Below, one piece after another: positions 33,789-45,789 of a stretch of DNA of 64,000 bases (position 1 is its first letter; every line of letters starts with the position of its first letter). A program made the position numbers and the translations under genes. The DNA is from Orobanche coerulescens (lineage: Eukaryota; Streptophyta; Magnoliopsida; Lamiales; Orobanchaceae): positions 53,268,358 to 53,332,357 of the forward strand of contig CM065801.1 in NCBI GenBank assembly GCA_033398695.1. Reading direction: 5' to 3'. The notes under the pieces were generated by a model. It worked only from the letters and a program-made list of their open reading frames with translations, ran no database searches and was not told where the DNA came from.

Positions 33789-34348
33789 ATTTCCTCATGT
33801 ACTCCTGTTTATGTGTTCTTATCCTGTTTTCTCACTCTTTTGTATTCTTATTTACTTTGAGACAGCAAATACACTATAATCTTTGTTCAAAAAACAATAA
33901 AATATTTTTTTCTTGAAAGATTACAACTCGTAATCTACTGTTTGTATGTATGATTATGTAATTCAATTCACGTGCTGAATTCAATCAAGTATAAAAACTT
34001 GTTTAAAATATAAAGCTGTAAGAACTTGTCTGCGAACAGTTCATAGGTTAAATTGTATTCAACTAGATTTTACTGTAAGATTATGCCTGCGTGCCAATCA
34101 TAAGTTTATGCTGTAATACTCTTTTCTGTAAAAACAGTTGAATTAGCCTGCGAGCAGTTCATAAGTATTATACCAGTTTGCTGAAGGCCAGATCATTCGA
34201 TAGAAGAACAAGAAGACTGCCCTCCTAAAAGATGTTTAAAAAAGAATTCAACATCAAGATTTTGGTATCATCTCCAAGAAGGTTTTGGCATCATCAAGTA
34301 ATTTTTTGTCAGACATCAAAGGATTTGAAGGAGACTTGGCAAATTATC
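33789..34348. other. Sirevirus 3' untranslated region
   Basis: AT-rich, without ORFs. It contains the repeated word TGCGTGCCAATCATAAG / TGCGAACAGTTCATAGG / TGCGAGCAGTTCATAAG (34031-34170), three imperfect copies about 60 bases apart. Confidence 0.5.
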
Positions 34349-34365
34349 AAAAAGGGGGAAATTGG
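34349..34365 (+). other. Polypurine tract of Sirevirus
   Basis: AAAAAGGGGGAAATTGG directly before the 3' LTR, the expected primer site for plus-strand synthesis. Same GGGGGAA core as the three tracts after pol. Confidence 0.8.
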
Positions 34366-35649
34366 TGGGATAACAAATCCCTGTATCGAAAGTTTTGATA
34401 GAGTGTTTTGACAATGTGCCAATCCAGCATACAGCACGCAGGTGTATCGAAAAGTCGATCGAAGTTGTTGACTCTGTATCGAAGACTTCTCTTAGCGCCA
34501 GCATACAGCGAAAGCCTTCGCGTTTCCAAGATACATCGAACAAAGTCTAAAAGCGCCACGTATGGAAGCTGTCTCTTCATACAGCAAACATTCCATACAA
34601 CTACTACTCCAATATGCCTATAGCATACATTGGATACAGCATTCAAGCTGTAATGTGTTGAGATCGACAATACATATCGAGATGGGACTTAAGACCATTG
34701 GAATAGAATCTTATATATTTACTAAAGTCAAAGTCTCGTTTGAAAAGAAGTATTTAAATACTGAAGGATAAAGTATTTAAATACTAAGTTGTCTCAGATC
34801 TTAAATCAAGGAGCAAAAACCGGATCGTGTCTTATTTAAGTCAACCATCCATTTGCAAAAGACTTTCTGCTCAACGGATCTATTCTCAACGGATCTATTC
34901 AAAAGCTATATATATATATATAGCCCAGAGTTTGAAGATCAAAAGTAACAACACGAGATCATACATACACGATACAAGTATACGCGAATCAAAGAGCATA
35001 TATAAGCGATCATATACACATCTGAGCAAACATATTTCTTCAGGCATATTGCATATTCTGATAGAAGAAATATACAAGTGCTCAACCTTGAACAACACAT
35101 CATCAGCTCAAAGATCAAGAAAGTCAAGTTGTTTTTCAAACAACGTTATTTCATTGAACAAACTCATCAGCCCTGTGTGGACTGAGAAAGCCTTGCCTTT
35201 CCTGAACTGTGTGTGACGGATCTGCATTGAAGAAGACAAAGCTTCGGAACTGTGTATGAAGAAGTTAGTCAAGTGAAAGCCTAAACCAATATGTGTGAAG
35301 GGTTGAAAGCTTCGATCATTGTATCAATTTGTGTGAACGATACATTGATAGGTTTGATTATAATTACGTAGTTGTGTACGCAGTAATTATAATAAACATT
35401 TTAACTCATGTGTGAAGGACCAGTGGACGTAGAGGGGTTTACCTCGAACCACTTTAATTATCGTGTTAATTACCTTCAGCATTACTGTTTTCTAAATTAT
35501 GATTATTTAAGTATACCTGCACACAGAGTTGCTGTATCCTCAACAACTTACTGTTTTAAAGACTTCCGCTACGCACTCTAACTTGAAAAACGTACAGTTT
35601 GTTGCTTAAACACTTTCCAAACTATATTCTGTATACTTAGTAGCCAACA
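34366..35649 (+). repeat. 3' LTR of Sirevirus
   Basis: Starts TGGGATAACA after the PPT. A TATA run (34908-34921) lies in a region with a duplicated TCAACGGATCTATTC word. The late motif AGTGGACGTAGAGG...CGAACCAC, usual in copia LTRs, is at about 35420-35452. The end is placed at CAACA (35649), but with no 5' LTR to compare it may be off by up to 12 bases; the minus-strand Tekay LTR starts at 35662. Confidence 0.7.
34908..34921 (+). promoter_or_regulatory. Sirevirus LTR TATA box
   Basis: An uninterrupted (TA)7 run about 540 bases into the LTR, the strongest TATA-like sequence in it. Confidence 0.5.
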
Positions 35650-35661
35650 ATACCATAGGAA

Positions 35662-36850
35662 TGTAACACCCCCAGTATATTCAGGAATGTTACAGCGCTG
35701 TAAATCCTTTATGTAAGAATTTACAAGGCTGAGGAAATGAAATGACAATAACAAATACCAACAAACAAAGGCAGCGGGAATAAATACAACATGAGTCTGA
35801 AAACAGTACTGAAAGACAAATGTCAAATGGTGAACATTAATACATGACCAAATCCAACATCATAAACGACAACGTACTCAAGTACTTTATAAAAACAACA
35901 TAAACATACGACAAATTAATCCGGCCGTAACATCAGTCTGCACCCTCATCGTCATGAGGCTCTAGTGGTTGTTTTCCTGCTCTCATGAACATAAAACAAA
36001 TGTTCACCCCCGAAGGGGTTAGCACAATAATGCTAGTACAAGTACGATAATTATACAACAATGATTTATTCAACAATCCCTGAATAATAACGTCAATAAT
36101 ATCAACAATAATCACAACAAGTCTCTCCAAAGAGAAATAGTAACAATGTACAACATATCATATCAATCTCAACATACTCATGGTATTCCAACGATCCAGC
36201 GCACATAGCTATAGATTCCCATGATGATCCCGTCGGACCAACGCATGGTGGAAATACCTGTCCAACGATCCAGCGCACACAGCTATAGATTCCCATGATG
36301 ATCTCGTCGGACCAATGCATGGTAGACAAACAATCACAACACATATGCACAATACAACAATCAACATAACTGACATCCATACGAATAAATATAATTAAGA
36401 TACTTGCCTTAGAAAGGTGGCAAGAGATAAATACTACAACGACTCCAAGAAACTCGAAGGCCGCTCATTCGAATAATCATTCACAAACCTAGAACCTTAA
36501 ATAATAGGAAAATAACGACAACTCAACTTACATAACAAGGCTATCACACGATCATGTTAAACGTTTCCGAAAGGTGGCCGAACTAGTTATCCTTACAAGG
36601 TCGATTCTAGGTTAACTTCTTAAGGGCCACTACATCAAACGAAGATACTATGCAACATGCAAAATGAAAGATCATATCAGGGATAACATGATGAAGTATA
36701 CGGATTTCAGCGTCTTCAAAACGTCCCAAACTAGAATTTAATTCTGCCCAATGGTTCTAAACATAAGCAACATTTATCTAAGCGAATTCATAACAAGGTG
36801 AGTACGTCCAACAGATTTCTAAGTTAACACCACTTATGATTCTCATTCTA
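35662..36850 (-). repeat. Minus-strand Tekay LTR, 3' segment
   Basis: Plus-strand start TGTAACACCCCC is the reverse complement of a GGGGGTGTTACA end. It contains the covarying hairpin (35700-35724), the C4-TTCG-G4 hairpin (36007-36018) and a minisatellite of two units of about 78 bases (36190-36315: CCAACGATCCAGCGCAC...CGTCGGACCAA). The CACTA element interrupts it at 36850. Confidence 0.88.
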
Positions 36851-38563
36851 CACTACACCAAAAACAGGATTTTGTGACATTGAGACTCCCTGGATTTGTA
36901 GGATCAATGTGATCACAATTTTATATTTACCCAATACTTGATCACAAAGAACAAAGCATAATAAATCTAAATATTTGTATTTGTGTAATAGTATCATAAA
37001 TGTTGTATTTATCTAGAAACGATCACAAACTTTCAAAATTAAACCATAATAGCCTCTCTCTCCCCATAAATTATTATAAATTATAATTATATATTTAAAT
37101 TTTATTATTTTTCAATCCTTATTCCAACTAAAAGGCTGTTAAAATACCTAAAGCCCTAACTTTCTTCTCAAATCTCAAATCTCTCTCGAGTCTCTGTCTC
37201 TCACCGCGCTTCCACTCCCCATTCTCTCAACTCGCACCGCACGCTGCTCGCTGCTCACTCGCTGATGGTCCGTTTGTCCGCTGCTTCAACGACACGCCAT
37301 GCCTCGCTTACACCGCTGGTCCGTTGCTCACTCGCGCTCTGCTCAACGCCACGCCACACCACCGCCGAGCGACGGATCGCCACCACCCTATTCAGGTCAG
37401 CTCGCTTTTATTCCTCTTCTAGGCTTCTCTTTTGAATTTGATGATAATTAGTATAATCCTTATTCCATTGCTTGCTAGTTGTTGCTCTACCTTGTTTAAT
37501 TTGTGTTTATATAGAGTTGCTGCTCTTCTTTATTTGCTAGTTGCTGCTCTATTGTTATTTTGATGTTTCAGTGTTTATGAATTTTTTATGTTTAACAGAG
37601 GATAAAGAAGCAGAAAAGAAAAAAGGAAAAAAATGTAACTTACAGAGGATAAAGAAGAGAAGATTTGCACTTTGGTATATTATGACTTTAGACATGTTCT
37701 CTTATTTTTGTTAGATTACTTCAGTTCAAATATATATTTTGTGAGTGTATGACTGTATTCTTGTGGAGAAAGCACAAATTTTTGAAAGGATTCTAAACAA
37801 CACTTATGTTAGATAAGCTTGGGCTTAAAATTCATATTTGGTACTGGTTTGAGCCGATTTGGTGTTGGTGATGAGTTTTTGTTTGTGATTTTGGTTTGTT
37901 CGAAAATTCATAATTTGGTATTGGTTTGGTTTTTCTTTCTCTTTTACAGTCCACCATTTTGACAGGTTTAATCCTCATCCTCCTCTCTATATGGCAACGC
38001 AGCCGTAATCTTCTGCAGTAATCTAATTTCTCCTACATACCATCTGAGGTAAGGTGCTAGAGTACTCCATTCTAAATTTCTGTAGGTCTGGTTAGAATTT
38101 CGATAAATTTAAAGAGGATTACTGTGACAATGCCTTGGTTCGTAGAGAAATATGGAGTATTGCTATTATATTCTTGTCATGTTCTTGGTCCGAGTTCAAC
38201 TATTGTTTTGAATACGTTACTGCATTTCAGTAATGGTTTTATCCAATGTTTTTATCCGTAATTTTCCTTAATTTGTTGTTCTCTGTGACATGATTGTTAC
38301 GTTGGTAAGTCTTCGTGCACTGAAAAGGTAACCTAACCACTACACCAAAATCGACTCCTAACAGCTTAGCCATTGTTGACAATGGCCACCGGGCCCTAGC
38401 TATTATGTCAATTGTTTATACTCCTCACTCTTACCAAGTCAAATAAAGATCAAGATATGTGCTCTCCCTCTCTTGAATGTGTCTCCTAGGTATTTAGAGC
38501 TCTACTTAATTCTAAACCCCATTTGATTCAGCGTGTTCTTTTTTTAAAAAAAAAAAAAAAGAA

Positions 38564-38712
38564 ATGTCGAGAGGATGGTGGCACATCGTCGTTCTGCTGC
38601 TGTTTTGCACCGTAATTCTGGTTGTGAGATCTGATGGATCTGATCACAAGTACAGAGTCGGAGATCTGGTGCCGCTGTACGCAAATAAGGTTGGGCCATT
38701 TCACAACCCAAG
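38564..38712 (+). pseudogene. Captured first exon of a transmembrane 9 superfamily (EMP70) gene
   Basis: The ATG at 38564 opens a 49-residue exon: a hydrophobic signal peptide (IVVLLLFCTVILVV), then SDHKYRVGDLVPLYANKVGP and FHNP, the conserved mature N-terminus of plant TMN/EMP70 endomembrane proteins. It ends at a proper splice donor (AAG/GTAAAA), and the downstream intron-like sequence runs on without the next exon. Full-length family members have about 590-650 residues with nine membrane spans, so only the leader and the start of the lumenal domain were captured. The exon itself is undamaged. Confidence 0.85.
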
Positions 38713-39637
38713 GTAAAATCTATTCTTTCTGTTTTTCTTACCCCCTTTTTTCTCTTTACTTTGATTTTTCTTCGATAGTTTTTACTTGTATTCACACATT
38801 GATCTGTTGAATGTTTTGATTGAAAGTTTTGGCTATTGAGTTCTACGTAAATTATGTGATATTTTTTATTTAGTGGATTTGGTTGCTGCTTTAATGTTGT
38901 TGGCAATTGTGGATTTATTTGCGCCGGATTCAGCTAATCAGGTGGGTGGATTTAGAGAATGATTGGAGACCCTTTATTATGGTGATGGAATTGTTGAAGT
39001 GAGGATTTGACATCTGGAGGGGATGCGGTTTTTGACTTTGGTTTTGCATGGATGAAGCTGGCTTTGGCCGCGTAGATGAAACCCCACAGGAAGATTTAAT
39101 ACATATATTTCTGTTTCTAGTTCATGTACTGTGGTAATTTCTGAATTCTAAGGAGTGGAACCTACCTCTGGCAGACTTGTCCTGACTTTATATATGGTAG
39201 TATTTTTGGTGCACTACATGCATGTCTTAGAAACACAATCAACCATTTCTAGGTTTTATTCTCGTGCATCTCTGATTTTCTATATATATTCCTGAACTTT
39301 AACTAATTAGCACATCAACCTCTCGCATCCGATGTCGGTCTGGTTTCAAAATTAGTCGACATGTGTGCATCAGACAATGATGCCAATACATTGCATTGCA
39401 TTTTCCTAACATCTCAGGTACATTAGATTTCATTTACTCCCTGTTGATGCTTTATGTTTGCATTTGAAGGTTCCAGTGATATTTGTAGACGTGTATATTT
39501 CCGTCAATAGGTTATGAGGAACTTTACATCCTTTTATTATCAGTGATATTAATAGGTGAAAATAGTTCATTTTAGTCCCGCTTGAATTTTGTTTTTCTTT
39601 ATTATTGCAATCTGCTCATGGCCTTGTTCATATACAG

Positions 39638-40305
39638 GGCATTACTTTTGAACTTGATGAAGACATGATCAGGGAATACGAAGAAAGAGAGGCTATGCAA
39701 GAACTCATCAATAATGCTAAGTTGAGTGAAGGTTATCTTACATTTGCTCGTGACATTGAAGTTATGAAGCCCAAATCTCCTGAGGATATTTATTAGGTTC
39801 GGATCTAACATTCTTACTTTTTATGAACTTTTGAGTTGTTGCATATTTCTCTTTGACTTTCACGGATTAACTTTTCCTAAGTGTGAGGTCCGCTAATTGT
39901 GTCATTCACTATTACTATGGACTGCTTTATATACTTGTATTGTTTTCTTTCAAACCCCCAAACATCCAAATATTGATGAGACAAAAATGTGACTTGTTAG
40001 GCACATCTACTTGATGGTTGTGGTAGTGGTGGGAGAACTGTTGATTCTGCCAGGCAGAACTTGGCGGCGAAATTTGTCAATACATTTGTAAATCTTTGGT
40101 TTTGGCCAGGTTTGTGTAGCAACTATACCTGGGTTTTATTGCAAGTTCAAAATTTCAAGTCTTCCCTTTATCTTTACTCTTGTATGGTTTTTTACAGGAT
40201 AAATTGATGACAGTTCAATCTGAAGCATCCAGTGGTGATGGCACTTCCACAAGTTGGCTCTTTAAAAATAAGGAACATGGAAAGACCAGTGCCGCAACAA
40301 GTCCG
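39638..40305 (+). pseudogene. Captured 26S proteasome subunit RPN1 (PSMD2) fragment, three exons
   Basis: Exon 39638-39796 reads EREAMQELINNAKLSEGYLT, FARDIEVMKPKSPEDIY, then TAG at the exon end where the family has Lys. Exon 40001-40109 reads AHLLDG then TVDSARQNLAAKFVNTFVN. Exon 40198-40305 reads DKLMTVQSEASSG then WLFKNKEHGKTSAA. Order, spacing and phase match consecutive exons of plant RPN1, the large scaffold of the proteasome base. Splice sites AG and GT are present at each border. About 125 residues of a protein of nearly 900 are covered. The stop, substitutions such as NLWFWP, and missing flanks mark it as dead. Confidence 0.88.
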
Positions 40306-40772
40306 GTGTGTATCATTTCTCCTTTTCTTTTTATGTTCTCTATTAAATGATTAGAGACTACTGTATGATTTATGACCTGATTACTAAATTTCTTTTGCAA
40401 ATAACCCGTTAAGATTTGCATTTTCTTAACAATTACCTAAGTTATTGAGGGCGGGCTTTGTGGAATAGAAAAATGTCAAGAAAGTATTCGTCCGTGAACC
40501 TCGATTTGTGACTGTAATTTTTGCCTTATTGTGCGAACATTTTCCTTAACCTTCTCTTAGTGTGTGCATCCGCATTTGTTGTAACTGGCGAGTGTGTGTT
40601 TTCCTTTCCTTTTTTTGAGTGCTGGAATTCACTCTTTTATTGGTATTATGTGCTCTTTGCCATTTGGTGGTTACTATTTCTCATTGTGGACTTTTTTTGC
40701 TGTAGATGTTCACTTCACCTGCATGTTCTTTCTGCTTCGCTTTAGGATGATATATTTCATTTTTTAGATTGA

Positions 40773-40848
40773 TGCGCTAGAAACTGGATTGGTGCACCAT
40801 CAGAGGTCAAAAGCATATCAGATGCTTCACCATAGAGTTATTAGCCAG
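40773..40848 (+). pseudogene. Exon-like segment of unknown origin in CACTA element
   Basis: Between a T-rich acceptor (TTTTTTAG) and a CAG/GTCTGC donor lies an open stretch reading IDALETGLVHHQRSKAY then QMLHHRVISQ. Its exon-like borders and its position between two recognised captured genes suggest another captured exon, but I do not recognise the family. Confidence 0.35.
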
Positions 40849-41556
40849 GTCTGCTTGCTCTCTCAAGGATGCTTGAAACATCCAAGTAGTGGAAATAACG
40901 GGCACGGCATATCTAACACTGGAATTTTTGTCCCTTAAGTCTTAACATTGTTGTTTTATTTTCCCCCCAGAATTCACTTGTTTCATGATTGCCAGCTTGA
41001 GAAGTAAGTAATTCCCCATGGGAATGGTTGAACTGGAGTGTTTTTTTTCTTCTGCCTTGTTGTTTTATTTATGAGTTCATCATCTTTAGCTTCTACCACT
41101 TGGGTCGCTATTGAATAATTGCTGATACAGAATAGTTGCATTTCTACGCAGGAAAAGTTACAGCTATTGAGTTCTAGGATTCATTTATATGTTTGATAGA
41201 CATGACATGCTTATAAACATAGTCATTTATATGTTTGATAGAGTATTTTTTTTCTTTTGTTATTGTTAGTTTGAATCTATTATGTCAAAGATACATTTAA
41301 CTTTAGAAGCTATATTTTAATATGAGACATATCACTTGTATGATTCTGCATTTTGCTTATCGAGAACCTTGTAAACTTATTTGAGGCATATGTTTAAAGG
41401 AAAATAAACCGGACGTTTGGAAAAATAGAGCTTTTGATTTTTGTTACCTTGTTTTCATAATAAGTAATGCCTACCTTCATGATGATTGATTGGATCGAGC
41501 AAGATATTAATTATGATTTTTTGTTTTTGTTTTTTCCCTTTGTGATTATTCTGCAG

Positions 41557-41614
41557 TTCATTGCTGGATGTGGCAAGTTTTTGAAGGGACTGCAGGGCAG
41601 ATGTACCAATCAGA
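41557..41614 (+). pseudogene. Captured exon of cytosolic glyoxalase II (hydroxyacylglutathione hydrolase)
   Basis: After the acceptor TTATTCTGCAG the sequence encodes FIAGCGKF, and after a one-base deletion EGTAGQMYQS. This corresponds to the conserved AGCG(K/R)FFEGTAEQMYQS segment of plant GLX2, a metallo-beta-lactamase-fold enzyme that hydrolyses S-lactoylglutathione. Only this exon of about 19 residues is present. The deletion in the T run and the loss of the following donor make it a fragment. Confidence 0.75.
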
Positions 41615-41879
41615 AGTTTGGTAGTGTTCACAATTAGAAGCTAAAGCATGAATGAAAAAGTTACAAGAGACTGTTTGGTGAATAAGTTGTATAAGCGCTT
41701 TACTTGTGTATAAGTTGTATAAGTGCTTTATTCCCAATGGCTTGGTTCGGAGTTTTTTACGTGCTAATTTTGAGCATTATATTGTGATTTTTATGTCTTG
41801 TAAAAATTAATTGGAGTGTTGTGAATACTTTGAGAAATATGTTTGGATTGTATTATGAATTCATTGTGAAAAATAATTA

Positions 41880-42257
41880 GATTGCATTCTGAGAAAAATG
41901 AGGTTTTACTATTTTTTTTGTATTTTTTTTCAACATTTGTGACTTCTAAAAACAGTCACAAGACAATCATGAAAAATGATATTTGTGACTGTCCATGGAA
42001 GTCACGAAGTTGAAAATTGTGATCATAATGGTGTCACAAAAGAAGAAATTTGTGATTGCTAATGACAGTCATAAATGATATTTGTGACTGCCATAGAAAG
42101 TGGTATTGTAAAGTCATATAAATGATGGTTTTGTCAACATTTGTTTTTGTGATCACAAAAAAACTTGTGACTGGTGATTTTATGACAGTCATTTGTGACT
42201 GTTTTTGCCATTTGTGACAGTTTTTGACAGTTACAAAATCGTGATTCTGGTGTAGTG
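41880..42257. repeat. CACTA subterminal repeats
   Basis: Many copies of TTTGTGACTG and its complement CAGTCACAA, closely spaced in both directions up to the right terminus, plus a few at the left end (36885-36935). Confidence 0.85.
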
Positions 42258-43220
42258 CTATCTGCAAGTAGATTCATCTTATTCAAGTTTTTCGTTCACC
42301 ACGATTGTCACAACAAGATCTCAATGTTCTAACTATTCATATTAAAGTGTATCAATCCGGAAAATCCTTACAAACCCCGGTTTATACTTAAGGAATAATC
42401 CCTACATTCAACATCTCGGATTCACCTAGTCTTGGTGATTACATACTCATTTCGTTCATCATAACAATCATAACAAAACAAGTCATAATCTGCACAAATC
42501 ATGTCCTAACGATAGGCACCCTCAAGGCTTAACTATCACTAATGAAAACCCAAGTTTATCTAATTTAATTTCCCAAAACATGTTGTTTGATTCATAAAGT
42601 TCATAGCAAGTTCAACAACCTCAGTAATATACTCATGAACATTCCTACGAACATGAATTCCAGAGGGTTAGAGTATCACATACCGTACTACCGAAGAAAC
42701 GATGAAACTTCTAGGTGAAACTCAATGTTGGATGCTCGAATCCCAATCCTTAATGTCATATGCCCTCAACAATCACCTTAAGGGCCGATATGGGGGTGGA
42801 AATATCATGGGATGGCTCCTCCAAGTCGTGGGAATTGATTTATGGCCGGCTGTGAAAGTGAGAAATGAAATGGGGTGAAGTCCTATTTATAAAACTCAGA
42901 CCTTTACGTACGTTAACCTCACAGCATTATGTACGTTATTGCCTTAACGTATGCTATCTAAAATATTTAGCATGCGTTAACATCCGACAGTAGCTACTGT
43001 CTCATTTCTGACCTCCTTAACGTACGTTAAACATTACCTTTTATGTACGTAATAAGCTCTGTTTAGCGTACGCTATCTTAGTCCTTTAGCGTATGTTAAA
43101 CCTCGTTGACTTGCTTTTTCAAAAAGCTATCCGGATCACACGGGAATCTTATCCCTATCCTCGTCCCAAGATGGCCCATGTGCCGACCAACCTTATCTGC
43201 CTGACTGCTGTTACGTACGC
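42258..43220 (-). repeat. Minus-strand Tekay LTR, middle segment with promoter
   Basis: Continues the LTR after the CACTA element. Minus-strand TATA box TTATAAATAG at about 42888-42897. Beyond it (42905-43220) lies an array of AACGTACGTTA/TAGCGTACGCTA palindromes. The plus-strand Tekay element inserted within one of them (TTACGTACGC/TATG). Confidence 0.85.
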
Positions 43221-45547
43221 TGTAATACCCGAGATTTCTGTTATGTAATTGGAACTTGCGATATTGTAATGATTGTACTTTTGTCTGAATACTATTCTCC
43301 GTAGTTCATAATCCGATATCGTCGAGCATATAATTTCGTGTTTGTGATTTAAAGGTTGAAATTCTGTGCATGTAGCGCACGCTACAGGCTAAGGGTAGCG
43401 TACGCTAACATGGTTTTATAGCGCACGCTACCGAGTGTAATTAGCGCACGCTATGCGTGGTCAGACTGATTGAGACGTGCGGTAGGTGAGATCTGGCCGG
43501 GGGACCCCTGTCGGATCATGTCGGATGTACCTGGACGGCTTTCGGGAAAAGCCGGGTCAACGCCTTAGCGCACGCTACTGGTATATGCGTAGCGTACGCT
43601 AAGTGCCGAGTACAGTTTAGACTGTGAGCCGTTAGCGCACGCTACGAACAGGGTGTAGCGCGCGCTAATAGCCATTTATTATAAATAGACAAAGATCCTA
43701 TTCGTGATTTCATCCTTTCTTCCCACATAACCCGAACTCTTGCACTTGAAACATAACTCCATTCGTCCTAAACACTTCGTATCAACCACTTAGTTCGAGA
43801 TTGAAGATCTTATATCATTGGAGATTGGTGTTCAAGCCTTTGGTGTTGGATTGCTTCATTTTCATCCGTGTTCTTCATTACTTTGAGGTAGGTGATTTTT
43901 CACCAATGATTAGTAAGGTTCCTAAGGAAGTTTGAATCATGTTTGGATAGCAAGTATTTCGTTTTTATCGGTCATCGCATGTTAGAAGGATACTTTTGAC
44001 GTATAGATGCTAGATATCGAATGAACCTTTGAACCACCTTATTATAAGGACTCCTAAGCATGTTTAAATCGATTTATGATCAAGTAATCGGATATTACCC
44101 AGTTGATACGTTGTATACGTTGGAATCATGTGTTTTGGAACGTTAGACGATGGAACTTAGATTATTTACGGAAGATCGTAGAGGAATTGTGATATCGAGA
44201 TAACTATCCGTATATTGGTATTTCATAATCATAAATCTTCCAGAAACCTTATTATCATGATATGCCCGAGGATAACTTGTAACATCACCATAGGATTCAT
44301 AAGTTCTTCATCATTCAACCCAGTTTTCGGTTTGCAGTATTCTGCCATGCAAGATTAGCGCACGCTAACCTGTGTGAGTTAACGTGCGCTATGAGGTTCG
44401 GTTTTCGCACAAAACGTACGTAGCGTACGTTATGAGACCAGCCGAGTCAGACTGCCAGACCGTGGCTAGCGCACGCTAGTCTTATAAGACAACAGATGCT
44501 AACGATCCGTCTTAGCGCACGTTACGTAGGTACGTGCGCGCTAAGCGATCGGCATTGTTTATTTTGAGCTTTTCGGCCGTAGACCGAAATGTTAGGCCAT
44601 CGTTCGACTTGAGATGATTTGTATATCGTTCCTTTTGTTAAGGTTCGAGCTTGTTACGTTGATCGGAGGAGGCGGCCTTCGAGTGCGTCGAGAGCATTGA
44701 AGTATATCGTTCTTGCCATCTTCGAGGCAAGTATCGTGATATGTTAATATCGGTATTTTTGGAGTATGCGTATGATTATGCAAGTTGTTGAACATGATAT
44801 TTACTTCGTTGATTTGTCATGATATTCGTTATATAGTGTTTATATGTTCATGTTGATGAACATAATGATTTGGCATATGTGTATGCATGAGTTGTGTTTG
44901 TATACGTTGAACGATCTATGCTGAGGGCGCTGGATCGGATGTCCACCTCGTGTTGATCCGACGGGATCATCTTGGGATCTAGGCTGAGGGCGCTGGATCA
45001 TTGGACGGGTTATTTCCACCTCGTGTTGGTCCGACGGGATCATCTTGGGATCTATGCTGAGGGCGCTGGATCATTGGAATACCCATGATGTGTAATGGAA
45101 TCTTGTGGATTCGCATTGTCGGATTCCGGTAGCTGTTGTTCGTGTGGTGTTTCTTGTTATGTTTTATTGATGCATATTCGAATTGTTTAACTTGTTACTT
45201 GTACTAGCATCGTTTTGCTAACCCCTTCGGGGTGGACATTTGTTTTGATGTTAAGGTAGCCGAGGAGCAGGGAAATGCGACAGACCGACGTGACGCACGA
45301 AGGGGTTGATGATGTTTATTGTTATTGGAGATTTGTGGTCTTGGTTTGGTTTTACGTACTCGAGCACGCGTGTCCTTTTGATATTAAATCGATATGGTTG
45401 TATTAATTACCCGTTGAACGGTTACGTTCCATAAACTTGAATTTTCGCAGTTGTTGATGTCTTATATTTACTTTTTTTTAATTAGCCTTGTAAATCCTTA
45501 CTTAAAGGGTTTACGTTGTAATTATTCGAACATCTCGGGGTGTTACG
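43221..45547 (+). repeat. 5' LTR of Tekay element
   Basis: TGTAATACCCGAG to GGGGTGTTACG (terminal A changed to G). Two palindrome arrays (43372-43668 and 44356-44545), TATA box 43680, three copies of a GATCTATGCTGAGGGCGCTGG unit (44919-45072), C3/G3 TTCG hairpin (45222-45232) and covarying hairpin (45490-45514). Confidence 0.93.
43680..43687 (+). promoter_or_regulatory. Tekay 5' LTR TATA box
   Basis: TATAAATA 12 bases downstream of the last palindrome of the first array; identical at 50820 in the 3' LTR. Confidence 0.65.
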
Positions 45548-45551
45548 AATA

Positions 45552-45563
45552 TGGTATCGGAGC
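45552..45563 (+). other. Primer binding site, initiator tRNA-Met type
   Basis: TGGTATCGGAGC, four bases after the 5' LTR. It differs at one position from the TGGTATCAGAGC expected for pairing with the 3' end of plant initiator tRNA-Met. Confidence 0.85.
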
Positions 45564-45789
45564 TAAGATTCATGGATATCTTGGCAATGGGTTTTAGTTG
45601 GGTGCATTTACGTTATTTGATTTACGGGTCATTTGTAACATCACTGTTCAGCCTAAGTCGTCATGTGGACCGTGGTTGTAAGTCTCTTAATCTCTTATAC
45701 TACCGTTTTACTTAATTATTGTTTTGTGAGTATTGACGGACTTTATTTCAAAAATTTTGTTTTGGATATTGAGAAATTGTGTTTACAGT

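Larger units (their letters stand above)
22881..35649 (+). mobile_element. Ty1/copia Sirevirus (SIRE/Maximus) element, 5' truncated, split by solo LTR
   Basis: Order: gag tail, protease, GAG-pre-integrase, integrase, RT, RNase H, purine tracts, long third ORF, PPT, 3' LTR. A third ORF downstream of pol and the RT motif [11 protein letters not shown] are hallmarks of the Sirevirus lineage. The 5' LTR, PBS and most of gag are missing: the left edge joins Tork RT directly at about 22880. A Tekay-like solo LTR (29339-32511) splits the third ORF. Without the insertion the visible part is about 9.6 kb. Confidence 0.88.
36851..42257 (+). mobile_element. Non-autonomous CACTA transposon carrying host gene fragments (Pack-CACTA)
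   Basis: The left end CACTACACCAAAAACAGG and the right end, with reverse complement CACTACACCAGAATCACG, are CACTA terminal inverted repeats. The 3-bp target duplication CTA (36848-36850, 42258-42260) is intact. The last 380 bases are packed with TTGTGACT/AGTCACAA subterminal repeats in both orientations, the transposase-binding signature of this superfamily. No transposase is encoded. Instead the 5.4-kb interior holds exon and intron pieces of at least three unrelated plant genes on the plus strand, listed separately. It is inserted in the minus-strand Tekay LTR. Confidence 0.95.

Noticed and set aside
37170..37400. Functional promoter and first exon in the CACTA element
   Set aside because: The CT-rich stretch followed by GGTCAGCTCGC looks like a gene 5' region, but no ORF or downstream exon connects; may be another captured non-coding piece.
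45552..45563. tRNA gene at the TGGTATCGGAGC sites
   Set aside because: Only a PBS of 12-13 bases complementary to a tRNA end; no cloverleaf or A/B boxes.
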